A DNA stretch of 41,518 nt from Prochlorococcus sp. AG-676-P15-1 (GCA_003210825.1 QCUF01000007.1:1-41518), one strand, 5' to 3'; positions 18,962 through 29,335 are shown, numbered from the stretch's first letter. Notes: a model not told the origin generated them from the letters alone. Made by a program: numbers and translations.

Positions 18962-19870
18962 TTACAAAGACAGATTTTGAATTATCTGAAGTAAGCTTTC
19001 TCTCTTTTCTTTAATTAGAGGCGTTAATGGATTCCTAGGAGAACCAACTTGCCAACCTCTTAGTTCTAAAGCTGCTTTGATGGGAATTGGATTTGTCGTT
19101 TCAAAGAGTGCTTTGAAAAGTGGTTGCAGTTTTTCATGAATATCAAGAGCAATAGATATTTCACCTTTTTGAAATGATTCAATCATAGTTTTAAGCTGCA
19201 ACCCAACAATGTGGCTAGCTACGCTTACTACACCAACAGCACCAACAGATAACATAGGAAGCAACAATGAATCATCGCCACTATATATTGAAAGTTTAGA
19301 GCCGCACGCCGCCCTTAACTCTGTCACTTCTTCTATTCTACCGCTTGCTGCTTTAATACTGAGAATATTTGGGAAATTCATAAGTTTATTTACAGTGGTG
19401 GGCAATAAATTACAACCAGTTCTTCCAGGGATGTTATACAACATTAAAGGTAAATCACTAGCAGCATTAGCTATAGAACTAAAGTGTTTATAAAGACCTT
19501 CTTGAGGGGGCTTATTGTAGTAAGGGACAACAACTAAAGCACCATCCGCACCAAATTCATAAGCTTTTTGGGTAGCTTCTATAGCCTCACTAGTACAGTT
19601 ACTACCTGTACCAACAATCACTTTAGATCTAGAATTTAAAGAACCTTTTACTGCAACAAACAAATTATGTTGTTCAGCCCATGTAAGAGTTGGAGACTCT
19701 CCTGTTGTCCCACAAAGCACAATTCCATCAGAACCATTTTCACAAAGATAATTAGAAAGTTTAATAGCTAATTCATAATCAACTGCACCATTTTTTTTAA
19801 ATGGAGTAACCATAGCTGTCAATATTCTTCCGAATAATGGATTAGAAAATTTAGTATTGTTGGGAATCAT
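18962..19870 (-). CDS. dapA: 4-hydroxy-tetrahydrodipicolinate synthase
   Basis: Condenses aspartate semialdehyde with pyruvate, the first step committed to lysine and diaminopimelate for peptidoglycan. The 302-residue TIM barrel has the GTTGESPTL motif (54-62), Y145 in LYNIPGRTG and the Schiff-base lysine K173 in SIKAASG. Its start codon overlaps the stop of asd in an ATGA arrangement (19867-19870), so the two enzymes that follow each other in the pathway are translationally coupled. The downstream gene rnj is 76 bases away. Confidence 0.97.
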   Translation of the reverse strand: MIPNNTKFSNPLFGRILTAMVTPFKKNGAVDYELAIKLSNYLCENGSDGIVLCGTTGESPTLTWAEQHNLFVAVKGSLNSRSKVIVGTGSNCTSEAIEATQKAYEFGADGALVVVPYYNKPPQEGLYKHFSSIANAASDLPLMLYNIPGRTGCNLLPTTVNKLMNFPNILSIKAASGRIEEVTELRAACGSKLSIYSGDDSLLLPMLSVGAVGVVSVASHIVGLQLKTMIESFQKGEISIALDIHEKLQPLFKALFETTNPIPIKAALELRGWQVGSPRNPLTPLIKEKRESLLQIIQNLSL

Positions 19871-20898
19871 TTTTTTGCAATTAATAATTCTGCTATTTGA
19901 ACAGCATTAAGTGCTGCTCCTTTCCTTATTTGATCTCCACATAACCATAATTCTAATCCATTAGAATTACTAATATCAGTTCTTATTCTTCCTACCGCAA
20001 TATTATCTCTTCCCATCACATCATTTGGCATCGGGAACCTATTTTTTTCATAATCTTCTATTATTTCTAAACCTTTAGCTTTTTTCAATTGATTGATAGC
20101 ATAAGAAGGTTTGATAACATCATCAAATTCAACATTAACTGATTCAGAGTGAGCTCTAAGAATGGGAACTCGAACACATGTTGAAGACAGTTTTAAATCA
20201 CTAATATTTAGTATTTTGCGAGTTTCATTTGTCATTTTCATCTCTTCTTCGCAGTAATTATTTGAAAGCATTGGTGAATTATGTAGAAAGAGATTAAATG
20301 CTAAGGAATATGGTAAGACTTCACTTTCTTTCGGATCTCCCTGCAAATATTTCTTAGTTAAAAACTGTAATTCCTCCATTGCTAATTGACCAGCTCCACT
20401 TACCGATTGATAAGTTGAAACGATTACTCTTTTAATCGGAGAAATTTTATTCAAAGGAGCTAAAACTAGAGTCAGTAATATTGTTGTGCAATTCGGATTA
20501 GCGATGACACCATTATGCTTTAAAGCTTCACAAGCATTTACTTCCGGGACAACAAGAGGAACATCATTTTCTAATCTGAATGCACTTGAATTATCAATTA
20601 GCACAGCATTTTGATCTTTAACTGTAGATAGCCATTGTTTTGAAATACTTCCACCTGCGGAAGCAAGAACTAAATCAACATTCAAAAATTCTTCTTTTGA
20701 AGCTTTTTTAGTAATAATTTCTTCTCCTTTCCATTTGACTATTTTTCCTTCTGAACGCTGAGATGAAAGCAAAACTAATTCTGAGATAGGAAAATCTCTT
20801 TCTTCAAGAATTTTAAGTATTTCTGATCCAACAGCACCTGAAGAACCTAAAACAGCTACTTTTAATGGTCTATTTGGCAAAAAAGGAGAATTTCTCAC
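19867..20898 (-). CDS. asd: aspartate-semialdehyde dehydrogenase
   Basis: Reduces aspartyl phosphate with NADPH to aspartate semialdehyde, the branch point of lysine and threonine/methionine synthesis. The 343-residue protein has the NADP-binding GSSGAVG (18-24), the active-site cysteine C137 in NPNCTT and the [10 protein letters not shown] block. It supplies the substrate of DapA, encoded next with a four-base overlap, and uses the product of LysC encoded elsewhere in this window. It is divergent from tig across a 127-base gap in which I see no clear second gene. Confidence 0.97.
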   Translation of the reverse strand: MRNSPFLPNRPLKVAVLGSSGAVGSEILKILEERDFPISELVLLSSQRSEGKIVKWKGEEIITKKASKEEFLNVDLVLASAGGSISKQWLSTVKDQNAVLIDNSSAFRLENDVPLVVPEVNACEALKHNGVIANPNCTTILLTLVLAPLNKISPIKRVIVSTYQSVSGAGQLAMEELQFLTKKYLQGDPKESEVLPYSLAFNLFLHNSPMLSNNYCEEEMKMTNETRKILNISDLKLSSTCVRVPILRAHSESVNVEFDDVIKPSYAINQLKKAKGLEIIEDYEKNRFPMPNDVMGRDNIAVGRIRTDISNSNGLELWLCGDQIRKGAALNAVQIAELLIAKK

Positions 20899-21025
20899 TA
20901 TATAAATTAAAAAATTATAAGATTTAATATTTTTCTTACTGTATCAAAAAAGTTAACTTCAAGGAAATCACTTAATGTGGAATAATTAAGATTCTGCCTA
21001 TTGTAATAATTTTAAAAACTCAAAC

Positions 21026-22447
21026 ATGATTAAAGAAGAATTAATAGTAAAAACTACCGCACTACCCCAAAGTAGAGTTTCACTTGAATTAGAAATACCA
21101 TCTAATACATGCAAATCATGCGTAAATGAGACAATAAATTCAATTAGTCGTTCGGCCAAAATTCCTGGATTTAGGCTTGGCAAAATTCCAAAACAAGTAT
21201 TAATACAACGAATCGGCATTACACAACTACATGCCTCTGCCCTAGAAAAAATAATTGATAAATCTTGGAACCAAGCTTTAAAGATGGAATCAATAGAGCC
21301 ACTAAGTGAACCAGAATTAGTTGATGGATTTGAATCAATACTAAAAATTTTTAATCCGGAAAAACCTTTAAAAATTACTCTACAAACTGATATTGCACCC
21401 GAATTAAAATTAAAAAAATCAAAAGGTCTATCAGTTGAGATTAAAAAAAGTAAGTTTGACCCCAAATCCATAGATGAAGCTTTGGAAAAATCAAGAAATC
21501 AATTAGCAAATATTATTCCAGTTAATAACAGGCCTGCTAAGTTAGGAGATATCGCGGTAGTTAGTTTTAAAGGTATTTATAAAGATTCCAAAAAAGAAAT
21601 CGACGGGGGATCTAGTGATTCAATGGATCTTGAATTAGAAAAGAACAAAATGATTCCAGGCTTCGTTGAGGGAATTGTTGGTATGAAAATTGATGATAAT
21701 AAAACTCTTACTCTAAGATTTCCTGAAGACTATTCTCATGAAGATTCCAGAGGTAAAGAAGCAATTTTTGAAGTAAGTCTTAAAGATCTTAAAGAAAAAG
21801 AATTACCCGAACTTAATGATGATTTTGCAAAACAATCTGGAAATAAAGATTCATTAAAAGAACTAAAAAAAGATATAGAAAAACAACTAAAGGAGAATTT
21901 TGATAATACTCAAAAAAATATAAAGGTTGAAGCTTTAATGGATGCACTATCCAAAGAGTTAGATGCCGAGATTCCAAAAGCAATGATTGATATTGAAGTT
22001 AGAAATAATATTGAACAAACAGCGCAAAGATTTGCTCAACAAGGCATGGATATTAAATCAACGTTTACTCCAGAATTGGTGAAATCTTTAGCAGAATCAA
22101 CTCGTCCTCAAGCTGAAAAAAATGTTCAAAGAAATTTAGCTTTAAAAGCATTATCAGAAAGAGAAAAAATCACAGTCGATAATGAAGAAATAGATCAGAA
22201 AATGAAGGAATATGAAGATGAAATTTCTAAATCACCAAAACAAATTGACATTCAGAAATTAAAAGATGTAGTTCGCAACGATCTCCTACAAGAAAAGTTA
22301 ATAACTTGGCTAGAAGAAAATTCAGTAGTAAAAGAAATAAATGAAAAAGCAACAAAATTAACCACAAAAACAACCACAAAAGCAACTAAAAAAAAAGGAG
22401 TTCAAACTAAAAGTAAACCCAAGGTAAATAAAAAAGAAAAAAATTAA
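21026..22447 (+). CDS. tig: trigger factor
   Basis: Ribosome-bound chaperone and peptidyl-prolyl isomerase that meets nascent chains at the exit tunnel. The 473-residue protein has the N-terminal ribosome-binding domain with the signature GFRLGKIPK (about 48-56; E. coli GFRKGKVP), the FKBP-type domain (about 160-250, with GDIAVVSFKG and FPEDYSHED), and the helical C-terminal domain. The last 35 residues are a Lys/Thr-rich tail encoded over a run of nine A (22388-22396). It begins a plus-strand run tig-clpP-clpX, the usual bacterial order linking folding and proteolysis. Confidence 0.96.
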   Translation: MIKEELIVKTTALPQSRVSLELEIPSNTCKSCVNETINSISRSAKIPGFRLGKIPKQVLIQRIGITQLHASALEKIIDKSWNQALKMESIEPLSEPELVDGFESILKIFNPEKPLKITLQTDIAPELKLKKSKGLSVEIKKSKFDPKSIDEALEKSRNQLANIIPVNNRPAKLGDIAVVSFKGIYKDSKKEIDGGSSDSMDLELEKNKMIPGFVEGIVGMKIDDNKTLTLRFPEDYSHEDSRGKEAIFEVSLKDLKEKELPELNDDFAKQSGNKDSLKELKKDIEKQLKENFDNTQKNIKVEALMDALSKELDAEIPKAMIDIEVRNNIEQTAQRFAQQGMDIKSTFTPELVKSLAESTRPQAEKNVQRNLALKALSEREKITVDNEEIDQKMKEYEDEISKSPKQIDIQKLKDVVRNDLLQEKLITWLEENSVVKEINEKATKLTTKTTTKATKKKGVQTKSKPKVNKKEKN

Positions 22448-22513
22448 TTTAATAAAAAATTTAACTAATCAACAAAAAAACCTTTAAATTATATTTAGAA
22501 AGAGACTAACTAA

Positions 22514-23164
22514 GTGTATTCTGAAAAAAAACATTTAATCCAAAGCTCAATAAATCCTACTGATATTATTGATAACTCTAGATCTGCTGTTCCAACTGTA
22601 GTGGAACAATCTGGAAGAGGAGAAAGAGCATTTGATATTTATTCAAGATTGTTAAGGGAAAGGATAATATTTTTAGGTACCGGGATTAATGATCAAGTAT
22701 CAGATTCACTAGTTGCACAATTATTATTTCTAGAAGCCGAGGATCCTGACAAAGATATACAAATATATATCAATTCTCCAGGAGGTTCTGTAACTGCTGG
22801 ATTAGCTATATACGATACGATGCAACAAATTTCGCCAGACGTTGTAACAATATGTTTCGGGGTGGCTGCAAGTATGGGTGCATTCCTACTTAGTGGTGGA
22901 GCGAAAGGGAAAAGGTTAGCTTTACCAAATTCGAGAATAATGATTCACCAGCCTCTTGGGGGCGCTCAAGGCCAAGCAGTAGAAATTGAGATACAAGCAA
23001 AAGAAATACTATTTCTCAAGAAAACATTAAATTCTCTTTTGGCAGAACATACCGGTCAATCTTTAGAAAAAATTAATGTAGATACTGAAAGAGACTATTT
23101 TCTATCACCTTCACAAGCAGTTGAATATGGATTAATTGACAAAGTCATAAAAAATGACAAGTAA
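22514..23164 (+). CDS. clpP: ATP-dependent Clp protease proteolytic subunit
   Basis: Serine protease that forms the double-heptamer barrel fed by ClpX or another Clp ATPase. The catalytic triad is visible: S120 in AASMGA, H145 in MIHQP and D194 in TERDYF. Translation appears to start at GTG 22514; the first 25-30 residues are polar and would form the propeptide or N-terminal region. Cyanobacteria carry several clpP paralogues; this one pairs with clpX, which starts 100 bases downstream on the same strand, so ClpXP is the likely complex. Confidence 0.96.
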   Translation: MYSEKKHLIQSSINPTDIIDNSRSAVPTVVEQSGRGERAFDIYSRLLRERIIFLGTGINDQVSDSLVAQLLFLEAEDPDKDIQIYINSPGGSVTAGLAIYDTMQQISPDVVTICFGVAASMGAFLLSGGAKGKRLALPNSRIMIHQPLGGAQGQAVEIEIQAKEILFLKKTLNSLLAEHTGQSLEKINVDTERDYFLSPSQAVEYGLIDKVIKNDK

Positions 23165-23264
23165 AACAAATATTTTAAGAATATGATGACGAATCCAATT
23201 TTATAAGCAATCCTAATAAGTAAGGGATATTTACCTTTTTATTCTAAACAAGCTTTGATAATCG

Positions 23265-24632
23265 ATGGCTAAATTTGACGCCCATCTAAAATGTTCATTT
23301 TGTGGTAAATCACAAGATCAAGTTAGAAAACTTATAGCTGGTCCAGGTGTTTACATTTGTGATGAATGCATAGACCTTTGTAATGAAATTCTCGATGAAG
23401 AATTAATTGATACTCAAGCAAAACTAAATAACTCCCCACAAGTAAAGAAAAAATTACCAACCAATAATCCTAATAAAGCAATTCCTTTAGAGTTAACTTC
23501 TATCCCCAAACCACTTGAAATAAAAACTTTTCTTGATAACCAAGTTGTAGGTCAAGAATCTGCAAAAAAAATACTATCAGTTGCTGTTTATAATCACTAC
23601 AAAAGACTAGCTTGGAGATTAAAAGAAGAAAATAAAGAAGATAATTCTAATGATTTCCAAGCAACTAAACTACAAAAATCAAACATCTTACTAATTGGGC
23701 CAACTGGGAGTGGTAAAACGTTATTAGCACAAACTTTAGCTGAATTTCTTGATGTTCCTTTTGCAGTAGCTGACGCAACAAGTCTGACTGAAGCTGGATA
23801 TGTTGGCGAGGATGTTGAAAATATCCTATTGAGACTTCTACAAAAGTCTGAAATGAATGTGGATTTAGCTCAAAAAGGGATTATATATATTGATGAGATA
23901 GACAAGATCGCTAGAAAGAGTGAAAATCCATCAATTACTAGAGATGTATCCGGAGAAGGAGTTCAACAAGCATTATTAAAAATGCTTGAAGGAACAATAG
24001 CTAATGTTCCACCACAAGGAGGAAGGAAACATCCCTACCATGACTGCATTCAAATCGATACAAGCCAGATTTTATTTATATGTGGTGGGGCATTTATAGG
24101 TTTAGAAGATATTGTTCAAAAACGTTTAGGGAAACATTCAATTGGATTTACCACTAACCCTGACCAAAGCAAAGTGAATGCAAAAAAAATAGTTGATTCC
24201 CGAGATGCTCTTAAGAGTTTGGAACTAGATGATTTAGTCAAATATGGATTAATTCCAGAATTCATCGGAAGAATTCCTGTATGCGCAGTATTAGATCGTC
24301 TTACTAAAGAAACTCTTGAATCAATTCTGACGGAACCAAGAGATGCACTGGTTAAGCAATTTAAAACTTTATTAAGTATGGATAACGTTGAATTAAATTT
24401 CGAAGCAGAATCTGTTGAAGCAATTGCAAATGAAGCTTTTAAAAGAAAAACAGGTGCTAGAGCTCTTAGATCAATAATTGAAGAATTAATGCTTGATTTA
24501 ATGTATACCCTTCCATCACAAGAAGAAGTAAAAGAGTTCACCATTACGAAAAAAATGGTAGACAACCTGTTCTCATCAAAAATTGTTAAACTTCCTGCAA
24601 GCTCTCAAAGGATTATTAAAGAATCTGCTTAA
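23265..24632 (+). CDS. clpX: ATP-dependent Clp protease ATP-binding subunit ClpX
   Basis: AAA+ unfoldase that delivers substrates to ClpP. The N-terminal zinc-binding domain has four cysteines, C10, C13, C32 and C35. Then follow Walker A GPTGSGKT (145-152), Walker B IIYIDEID, the pore region GYVGEDVE and the GRKHPYHD loop that carries substrate or ClpP contact in the family. The sensor-2 motif GARALR lies near the end. Length of 455 residues is slightly more than E. coli because of a longer linker after the zinc domain. It lies downstream of clpP and upstream of dnaX on the same strand. Confidence 0.97.
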   Translation: MAKFDAHLKCSFCGKSQDQVRKLIAGPGVYICDECIDLCNEILDEELIDTQAKLNNSPQVKKKLPTNNPNKAIPLELTSIPKPLEIKTFLDNQVVGQESAKKILSVAVYNHYKRLAWRLKEENKEDNSNDFQATKLQKSNILLIGPTGSGKTLLAQTLAEFLDVPFAVADATSLTEAGYVGEDVENILLRLLQKSEMNVDLAQKGIIYIDEIDKIARKSENPSITRDVSGEGVQQALLKMLEGTIANVPPQGGRKHPYHDCIQIDTSQILFICGGAFIGLEDIVQKRLGKHSIGFTTNPDQSKVNAKKIVDSRDALKSLELDDLVKYGLIPEFIGRIPVCAVLDRLTKETLESILTEPRDALVKQFKTLLSMDNVELNFEAESVEAIANEAFKRKTGARALRSIIEELMLDLMYTLPSQEEVKEFTITKKMVDNLFSSKIVKLPASSQRIIKESA

Positions 24633-24635
24633 AAA

Positions 24636-24668
24636 TTAAGGTTATTGTTTTCCAAAATTAAACCTTAA
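24636..24668. repeat. inverted repeat between clpX and dnaX
   Basis: Eight-base arms TTAAGGTT (24636-24643) and AACCTTAA (24661-24668) are separated by 17 bases, directly after the clpX stop. It could form a stem-loop at the 3' end of the clp transcript. No clear run of T follows, so it is more likely a processing or stability element than a strong terminator, or chance. Confidence 0.4.
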
Positions 24669-24689
24669 ATATTTAATTAAGAATAATAA

Positions 24690-26429
24690 ATGCTTAATAT
24701 ACATAAACCTTTTCATCAAAAATACAGGCCGGGCAATCTTGATGAGCTAGTTGGTCAAGAATTTATATCAATCACTCTTAAACAAGCGTTAATATCTCAA
24801 AAAATTGCGCCTGCTTATCTTTTTAATGGACCTAGAGGGACGGGGAAAACATCATGTGCAAGAATATTTGCAAAATCATTAAATTGTCTATCATCTGAAC
24901 AACCTTCACCAACTCCATGCGGGAAATGCGAATTATGCATACAAATTGCAGATGGTAATGCCCTAGATATTATTGAAATTGATGCTGCATCTAATACTGG
25001 AGTTGAAAATATACGAGAAATAATAGATAGAGCAAGATTTGCGCCTACTCAAGCTAGATGGAAAGTATATGTTATTGATGAATGTCATATGCTTTCAACA
25101 GCCGCATCAAATGCTTTACTCAAAACTATTGAAGAACCTCCTGAAAGAGTTGTTTTTATTCTTGCAACTACAAATCCTGAAAGAGTTATAAATACCATTC
25201 AAAGTAGATGTCAAAAATTCGACTTTAAAAGAATCAGCTCAAATACTATTTTTCACAACCTTTCAGAAATAGCAAATAAAGAATCAATTAAATTTGAAGA
25301 TCAAGCGCTAAAACTAATTGCAAAAAGATCCAATGGTGGAATGCGCGACGCTCAAAGTTTACTAGATCAATTAAGTCTTCTTCCTGATGGCATAACTACT
25401 AAAAATGTTCAAAACTTGCTTGGAGAAGTATCTGAAAATGATTTAATTAGTTTAATCAATGCATTAATTAATAATGAGCCAGAATCGTTATTAATTAGTT
25501 GTAATAACTTATATGATGCAGGAAATGAACCACATGAGATATTAGTTGGATTATTAAATATCACAAGAGACCTATTACTTAAGACTTTAAATAATCATTA
25601 TTCAGACATTTACTATACATCTATTGACTTTCAAAATGAATTAAATAAATTTTCTCATAATATTAGTAAGGATAGGATAATTGACTGGCATAACAAGCTT
25701 AAAAATGTTGATTATCAAATCAAAACAAGTGATAATCCGAGATTATGGTTAGAAATACACTTAACAAGTCTCCTTAAAGAAAATATCAATCAAACAATAA
25801 TTAATAATAAAGAATTAATTAATAAACCAGTTACCCCAGAAGAAAATAAAAAACAAAATGAATCAGTAGATTTCAAAAAGAGAGAATTAATTAATAAACC
25901 AGTTACCCCAGAAGAAAATAAAAAACAAAATGAATCAGGATATTTCGATAAGAAAGAATTAATTAATAATAAAGATATTAACCAAAATTCTAAAAATGAT
26001 AATCAAACTGATTATTTAAAAGAAAAGTGGGAGCTAATTCTCTCTAAATTAGAATTACCATCGACAAAAATGTTACTTTCTCAGCAAGCAGAACTTGCCA
26101 GTTTTGATTCGAATGAAGTTTTAATAGCATTATCTCCCAACTGGGAAAATATGATCAAAAGTCGAAAAGTAATAATTGAAAATGCTATAAAAAAAGTATT
26201 TGGGGATAAAGTAAAACTTAACTTTTCTAGCAAAAAAATTAATATTACTAAGACTGCAAAATTACAAGAGAAAGTAATTAAGAAATTAAATGACCATAAG
26301 GAAAACCAAAGCAATAGTTTTCAAAATTCACCCTCCCAAACTAATAAACCTCAACCAGAATCTTATGATAACAGTTCCAAAAACTTAGCAAATTTTTTTA
26401 ACGGAGAAATTATTGATTTAGATGAATAA
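24690..26429 (+). CDS. dnaX: DNA polymerase III gamma/tau subunit
   Basis: ATPase of the clamp loader. The N-terminal AAA+ module has Walker A GPRGTGKT (47-54), a zinc site of four cysteines (C66, C77, C80, C83), Walker B VIDECH and the arginine-finger SRC motif. Domain III extends to about residue 370. A variable linker follows with two exact copies of a 24-residue tandem unit and part of a third, then a C-terminal domain (about 445-530) like that of other cyanobacterial DnaX proteins. The 579-residue product is tau-like. It stops one base before the convergent glycosyltransferase gene. Confidence 0.95.
   Translation: MLNIHKPFHQKYRPGNLDELVGQEFISITLKQALISQKIAPAYLFNGPRGTGKTSCARIFAKSLNCLSSEQPSPTPCGKCELCIQIADGNALDIIEIDAASNTGVENIREIIDRARFAPTQARWKVYVIDECHMLSTAASNALLKTIEEPPERVVFILATTNPERVINTIQSRCQKFDFKRISSNTIFHNLSEIANKESIKFEDQALKLIAKRSNGGMRDAQSLLDQLSLLPDGITTKNVQNLLGEVSENDLISLINALINNEPESLLISCNNLYDAGNEPHEILVGLLNITRDLLLKTLNNHYSDIYYTSIDFQNELNKFSHNISKDRIIDWHNKLKNVDYQIKTSDNPRLWLEIHLTSLLKENINQTIINNKELINKPVTPEENKKQNESVDFKKRELINKPVTPEENKKQNESGYFDKKELINNKDINQNSKNDNQTDYLKEKWELILSKLELPSTKMLLSQQAELASFDSNEVLIALSPNWENMIKSRKVIIENAIKKVFGDKVKLNFSSKKINITKTAKLQEKVIKKLNDHKENQSNSFQNSPSQTNKPQPESYDNSSKNLANFFNGEIIDLDE
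25811..25968 (+). repeat. 72-bp-period tandem repeat within dnaX
   Basis: A 56-base block at 25811-25866 is repeated without mismatch at 25883-25938, offset exactly 72 bases, and the first 14 bases recur a third time at 25955-25968. The period is a multiple of three, so the frame is kept and the protein carries a repeated ELINKPVTPEENKKQNES unit. Identity extends to synonymous sites, which suggests a recent duplication. Confidence 0.95.
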
Positions 26430-26430
26430 A

Positions 26431-27732
26431 TTAAACACCAGTATGAAGTGTTTTCTTCCAGAGAATCTTTTTAGGAAAAATAGACATTTTTATTGTTACC
26501 CATGGTATAACTAAAAACCAATGAGATAGATATACAAGAGAAACTAACATCATCATCAAATTGAGATTTTGTAAAACTGGACCTTCACTCTTGCATGAAG
26601 AGCCATACCAAACTGCAATTCCAGACAAAGTAAATGCTGTTATGGAGATTGGCCAATAGCTGGGTGAATCTGTTAGAGCAATACTTAAAATCAAGTCAAA
26701 CAAAGAAATAATAGGCAAGGCATATTGCAAGGTAAAGAAAAAGGTTAAATCAAACTTTTGAATAATATCAATTTTTTTTGAAAATAATTGCTCGCCATAA
26801 TCAAAAAATCTTTGCAAACCTCCTTCAGCCCATCTTTGTCTCTGTGAAAATAGAGCAGATATATTTTCAACTGCTTCTTCCATAACAGGAGGATCCCATA
26901 GAATCCCAATTTTTGCTTTAGAAAGTAAAAGCCTAAGGCTTAAATCCAAGTCATCAGTAACTGTATCTTCATTAAACGAACCACATTTCAATAAAACTTC
27001 TTTATTAATTAATTGACCATTCCCTCTCAATTCAGATACTCCCGCAACAGATAATCTCCCATATTGAAAAATTGCATCCATTGCCATTTCCATAGACTGA
27101 CAAGTGGTTAAAAAATTTTTACTTAAATTTATGACGGATTTTCTTAATTGCACTGCTGACCAAGATCCCTCATAAACGAAACGAAATAGTCTTGGTAGAG
27201 TATCATTTTTCAATTGAGCATCAGCATCTAATATTAATAACCATTCTCCGTGTGTAAACTTTAAAGCATAATTTAATGCTCCTGATTTACCACCTCCAGC
27301 ATTTGCAGATCTAGTAATAATTTTTAATTTTTCAAACTCTTTAGATAACCTTTCCAAAATTAGAGGAGTCTTATCAGAACTACCATCATCAATGATATAA
27401 ATATTTAATTTTTTAATTGGATAATCTAAATTAAATAATCTTTCAACTAATCTTTCAATAACATTTTCTTCATCTCTAGCAGCAACTAAAATATCGAGAG
27501 CAGGTAACTTATCATCACTAATTATCTTTTGGTTACTTTGTGAAAAAACACTTCTTTTTATATTTTTTGAAATTACATTTAATCCATAACAAGCAACTAA
27601 AAAAGAAATCGTTATTGTAAAAAATAGAAAATGTTTGAATTGAAAGATATGGGGAATAGTACTTACTAATAAACAAACAGCAAGAAATAAAAATGATTTT
27701 AATCTTCGATTTTTATAAAAACCGTTACTCAT
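26431..27732 (-). CDS. family 2 glycosyltransferase, membrane-bound
   Basis: A processive-type GT2 enzyme with about two N-terminal and three or more C-terminal membrane helices around a cytosolic GT-A domain. Motifs are DDGSSD (nucleotide-sugar binding), ILDADAQ (DxD metal site), TDDLDLSLRL (likely catalytic base region) and QRQRWAEGG (the QxxRW acceptor motif). These resemble cellulose, hyaluronan or chitin synthase-like enzymes and N-acetylglucosaminyltransferases; the actual polymer is unknown. A TTG at 27780 could extend the frame by 16 codons, but the ATG at 27732 avoids overlap with the upstream SpoIID-like gene and gives 433 residues. The pair probably acts on the cell surface. Confidence 0.85.
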   Translation of the reverse strand: MSNGFYKNRRLKSFLFLAVCLLVSTIPHIFQFKHFLFFTITISFLVACYGLNVISKNIKRSVFSQSNQKIISDDKLPALDILVAARDEENVIERLVERLFNLDYPIKKLNIYIIDDGSSDKTPLILERLSKEFEKLKIITRSANAGGGKSGALNYALKFTHGEWLLILDADAQLKNDTLPRLFRFVYEGSWSAVQLRKSVINLSKNFLTTCQSMEMAMDAIFQYGRLSVAGVSELRGNGQLINKEVLLKCGSFNEDTVTDDLDLSLRLLLSKAKIGILWDPPVMEEAVENISALFSQRQRWAEGGLQRFFDYGEQLFSKKIDIIQKFDLTFFFTLQYALPIISLFDLILSIALTDSPSYWPISITAFTLSGIAVWYGSSCKSEGPVLQNLNLMMMLVSLVYLSHWFLVIPWVTIKMSIFPKKILWKKTLHTGV

Positions 27733-27760
27733 AAACGCTAACTTATAATTTTTATTTTTA

Positions 27761-29299
27761 TTATTGAGACGATATCTCAATTTTTTTAATTTTTGTTCCC
27801 TTATAGTAATGATTCAATATTTGTTCATAAGTAAAGCCAATTTCAGCCATTTCTATCGCTCCTGATTGAGATAAACCTACACCATGACCAAAGCCTCCTC
27901 CTTTAAAAAGCCAAAGATTATCATTTAATTTATTAATAGTAAATAAATTACTCGGCAAAAAACTCAATATTCGACGAATATCATCTTTTACGAGAACTAT
28001 TGGTTTCTTTAAATTTTTTAGCTTAATTTCTAATTTTATTACTCTTCCACTGAAGCCTCTATCAATAATATTTAGATCAACCAAATCTGATCTCTCCTCA
28101 ATTAATTGATTATTTAATAGATTATTTTGGATAGTCTCATTAGAGAGTATTTTCTCCCATCGAAACAGAGAATGCTTTCTACCATAAACTTTTTCATCTG
28201 CAAAATCGAGGAATTTATTTAATTCATCCCCACTTTTAATTGGAAGTCTAAAAGCTTTTTTTAAAGAATTTGAACCATCAATCATTGAATTAAGGTAACG
28301 ATAATCTTTTATTTGCCAAGATTCACTTGCACTAGCTGATATTCCTCCATTAGATCCATGATAAAAGGAATTAATTGGTTTCTTTTTATAAGTGATTATT
28401 AAATTTGAAGTATCTTCTATCGCTTTATGTACATTTTTATATTTAATCAAAGGAGGTTTATAAACTTGGCATTGAGTAGTTATACACAAATGATATTGAT
28501 CTATTTTAAATCTATCGGAATTATAAAGTGCCCAAGTTCTCGCAATTACTGCTTGTGCTTTCAATGCTTCTAAAGGTGAATTAGAGCCAATTTCATGTGG
28601 CAGAACACCTTTTAAGTAATCATCAAATTTTATTTTCTGAATCAACGTCCAAGTTCCATATGAATCTTTAGCTAAATAAAACTTTTTACCAAAATTAATA
28701 TCATTAATTCTTATCTCTTGAGATGAAGATATATATATCGGGCCTTGGAGTTCATGTTGCGAATATTCAGTAACAAGGAAAGGAGTAATTTTTGACTTGT
28801 ACGATTTTTTAAACAGTCTATAGTTTAGTTTTTTATCAGGAAGGTTTTTGCCAACTGGAATCCAAACTTCCCAATTGTTTGGAAAGGCAACTAGAGCTTG
28901 ATAACCTTTTTCTTTTAATTTTTCAGCTTGCTTTTGTGCAGATTCATAGCTTGCAAATGGACCAAATACTAGTCTTTCAATAGTGAGAGGGGTTATCAAG
29001 TTTTTTGTCTTCAAGACAATATTTATTTTTTTGGATTTGTGTTTTACACCATTAGTAGAATGGAGTTTTAAAAAATCATCTTTTGTAGTAAAAGTAATAT
29101 TATTTTTTTTGGGAAAGTTATCACTTCTAGCTCCTAAGTATTGTTTTAATCCAATTAAAAAATTACCTTTTTTTAATTCTTGAGTAAGATTTATTTTTAA
29201 AGATTCATCTGCAAAGCCGCTTAATGTCAGGATTGGCGAAATTGAACAAAATAAGCAACATCCATAAATCAGAAACTTTAAGTTCAATTTGCGCAGCAT
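27761..29299 (-). CDS. secreted SpoIID/LytB-domain protein with SPOR-like region
   Basis: The protein starts with a hydrophobic signal or anchor (about residues 5-30, with several Cys). Residues 105-150 (VFGPFASYESAQKQAEKLKEKG) look like a SPOR-type peptidoglycan-binding repeat. The SpoIID domain follows with DYLKGVLPHEIGSN, where E236 matches the catalytic glutamate of SpoIID lytic transglycosylases, and LCITTQCQ (C272, C277) matches the conserved zinc-associated cysteines. The GFGHGVGLSQSGA end motif is also present. SpoIID cuts peptidoglycan glycan strands; in a non-sporulating cyanobacterium the role is presumably wall remodelling. It is co-directional with the GT2 gene 28 bases downstream. 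Confidence 0.88.
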   Translation of the reverse strand: MLRKLNLKFLIYGCCLFCSISPILTLSGFADESLKINLTQELKKGNFLIGLKQYLGARSDNFPKKNNITFTTKDDFLKLHSTNGVKHKSKKINIVLKTKNLITPLTIERLVFGPFASYESAQKQAEKLKEKGYQALVAFPNNWEVWIPVGKNLPDKKLNYRLFKKSYKSKITPFLVTEYSQHELQGPIYISSSQEIRINDINFGKKFYLAKDSYGTWTLIQKIKFDDYLKGVLPHEIGSNSPLEALKAQAVIARTWALYNSDRFKIDQYHLCITTQCQVYKPPLIKYKNVHKAIEDTSNLIITYKKKPINSFYHGSNGGISASASESWQIKDYRYLNSMIDGSNSLKKAFRLPIKSGDELNKFLDFADEKVYGRKHSLFRWEKILSNETIQNNLLNNQLIEERSDLVDLNIIDRGFSGRVIKLEIKLKNLKKPIVLVKDDIRRILSFLPSNLFTINKLNDNLWLFKGGGFGHGVGLSQSGAIEMAEIGFTYEQILNHYYKGTKIKKIEISSQ

Positions 29300-29335
29300 A
29301 AGTTCGACATTACCTTTTCAATTCAAAACTTTAAT

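Noticed and set aside
20998..21471. Open frame (157 codons) antisense to the tig 5' end
   Set aside because: Overlaps the clear trigger factor N-terminal domain, has no family resemblance and would occupy the tig leader.
24116..24565. Long open frame (149 codons) antisense to clpX
   Set aside because: It lies wholly inside a well-supported AAA+ gene; the translation is Ser-rich and low in recognisable motifs, as expected for a reverse-frame shadow.
25811..25968. CRISPR-like direct repeats
   Set aside because: Repeats have a frame-keeping 72-bp period, lie within dnaX coding sequence, and show no unique spacers or cas genes.
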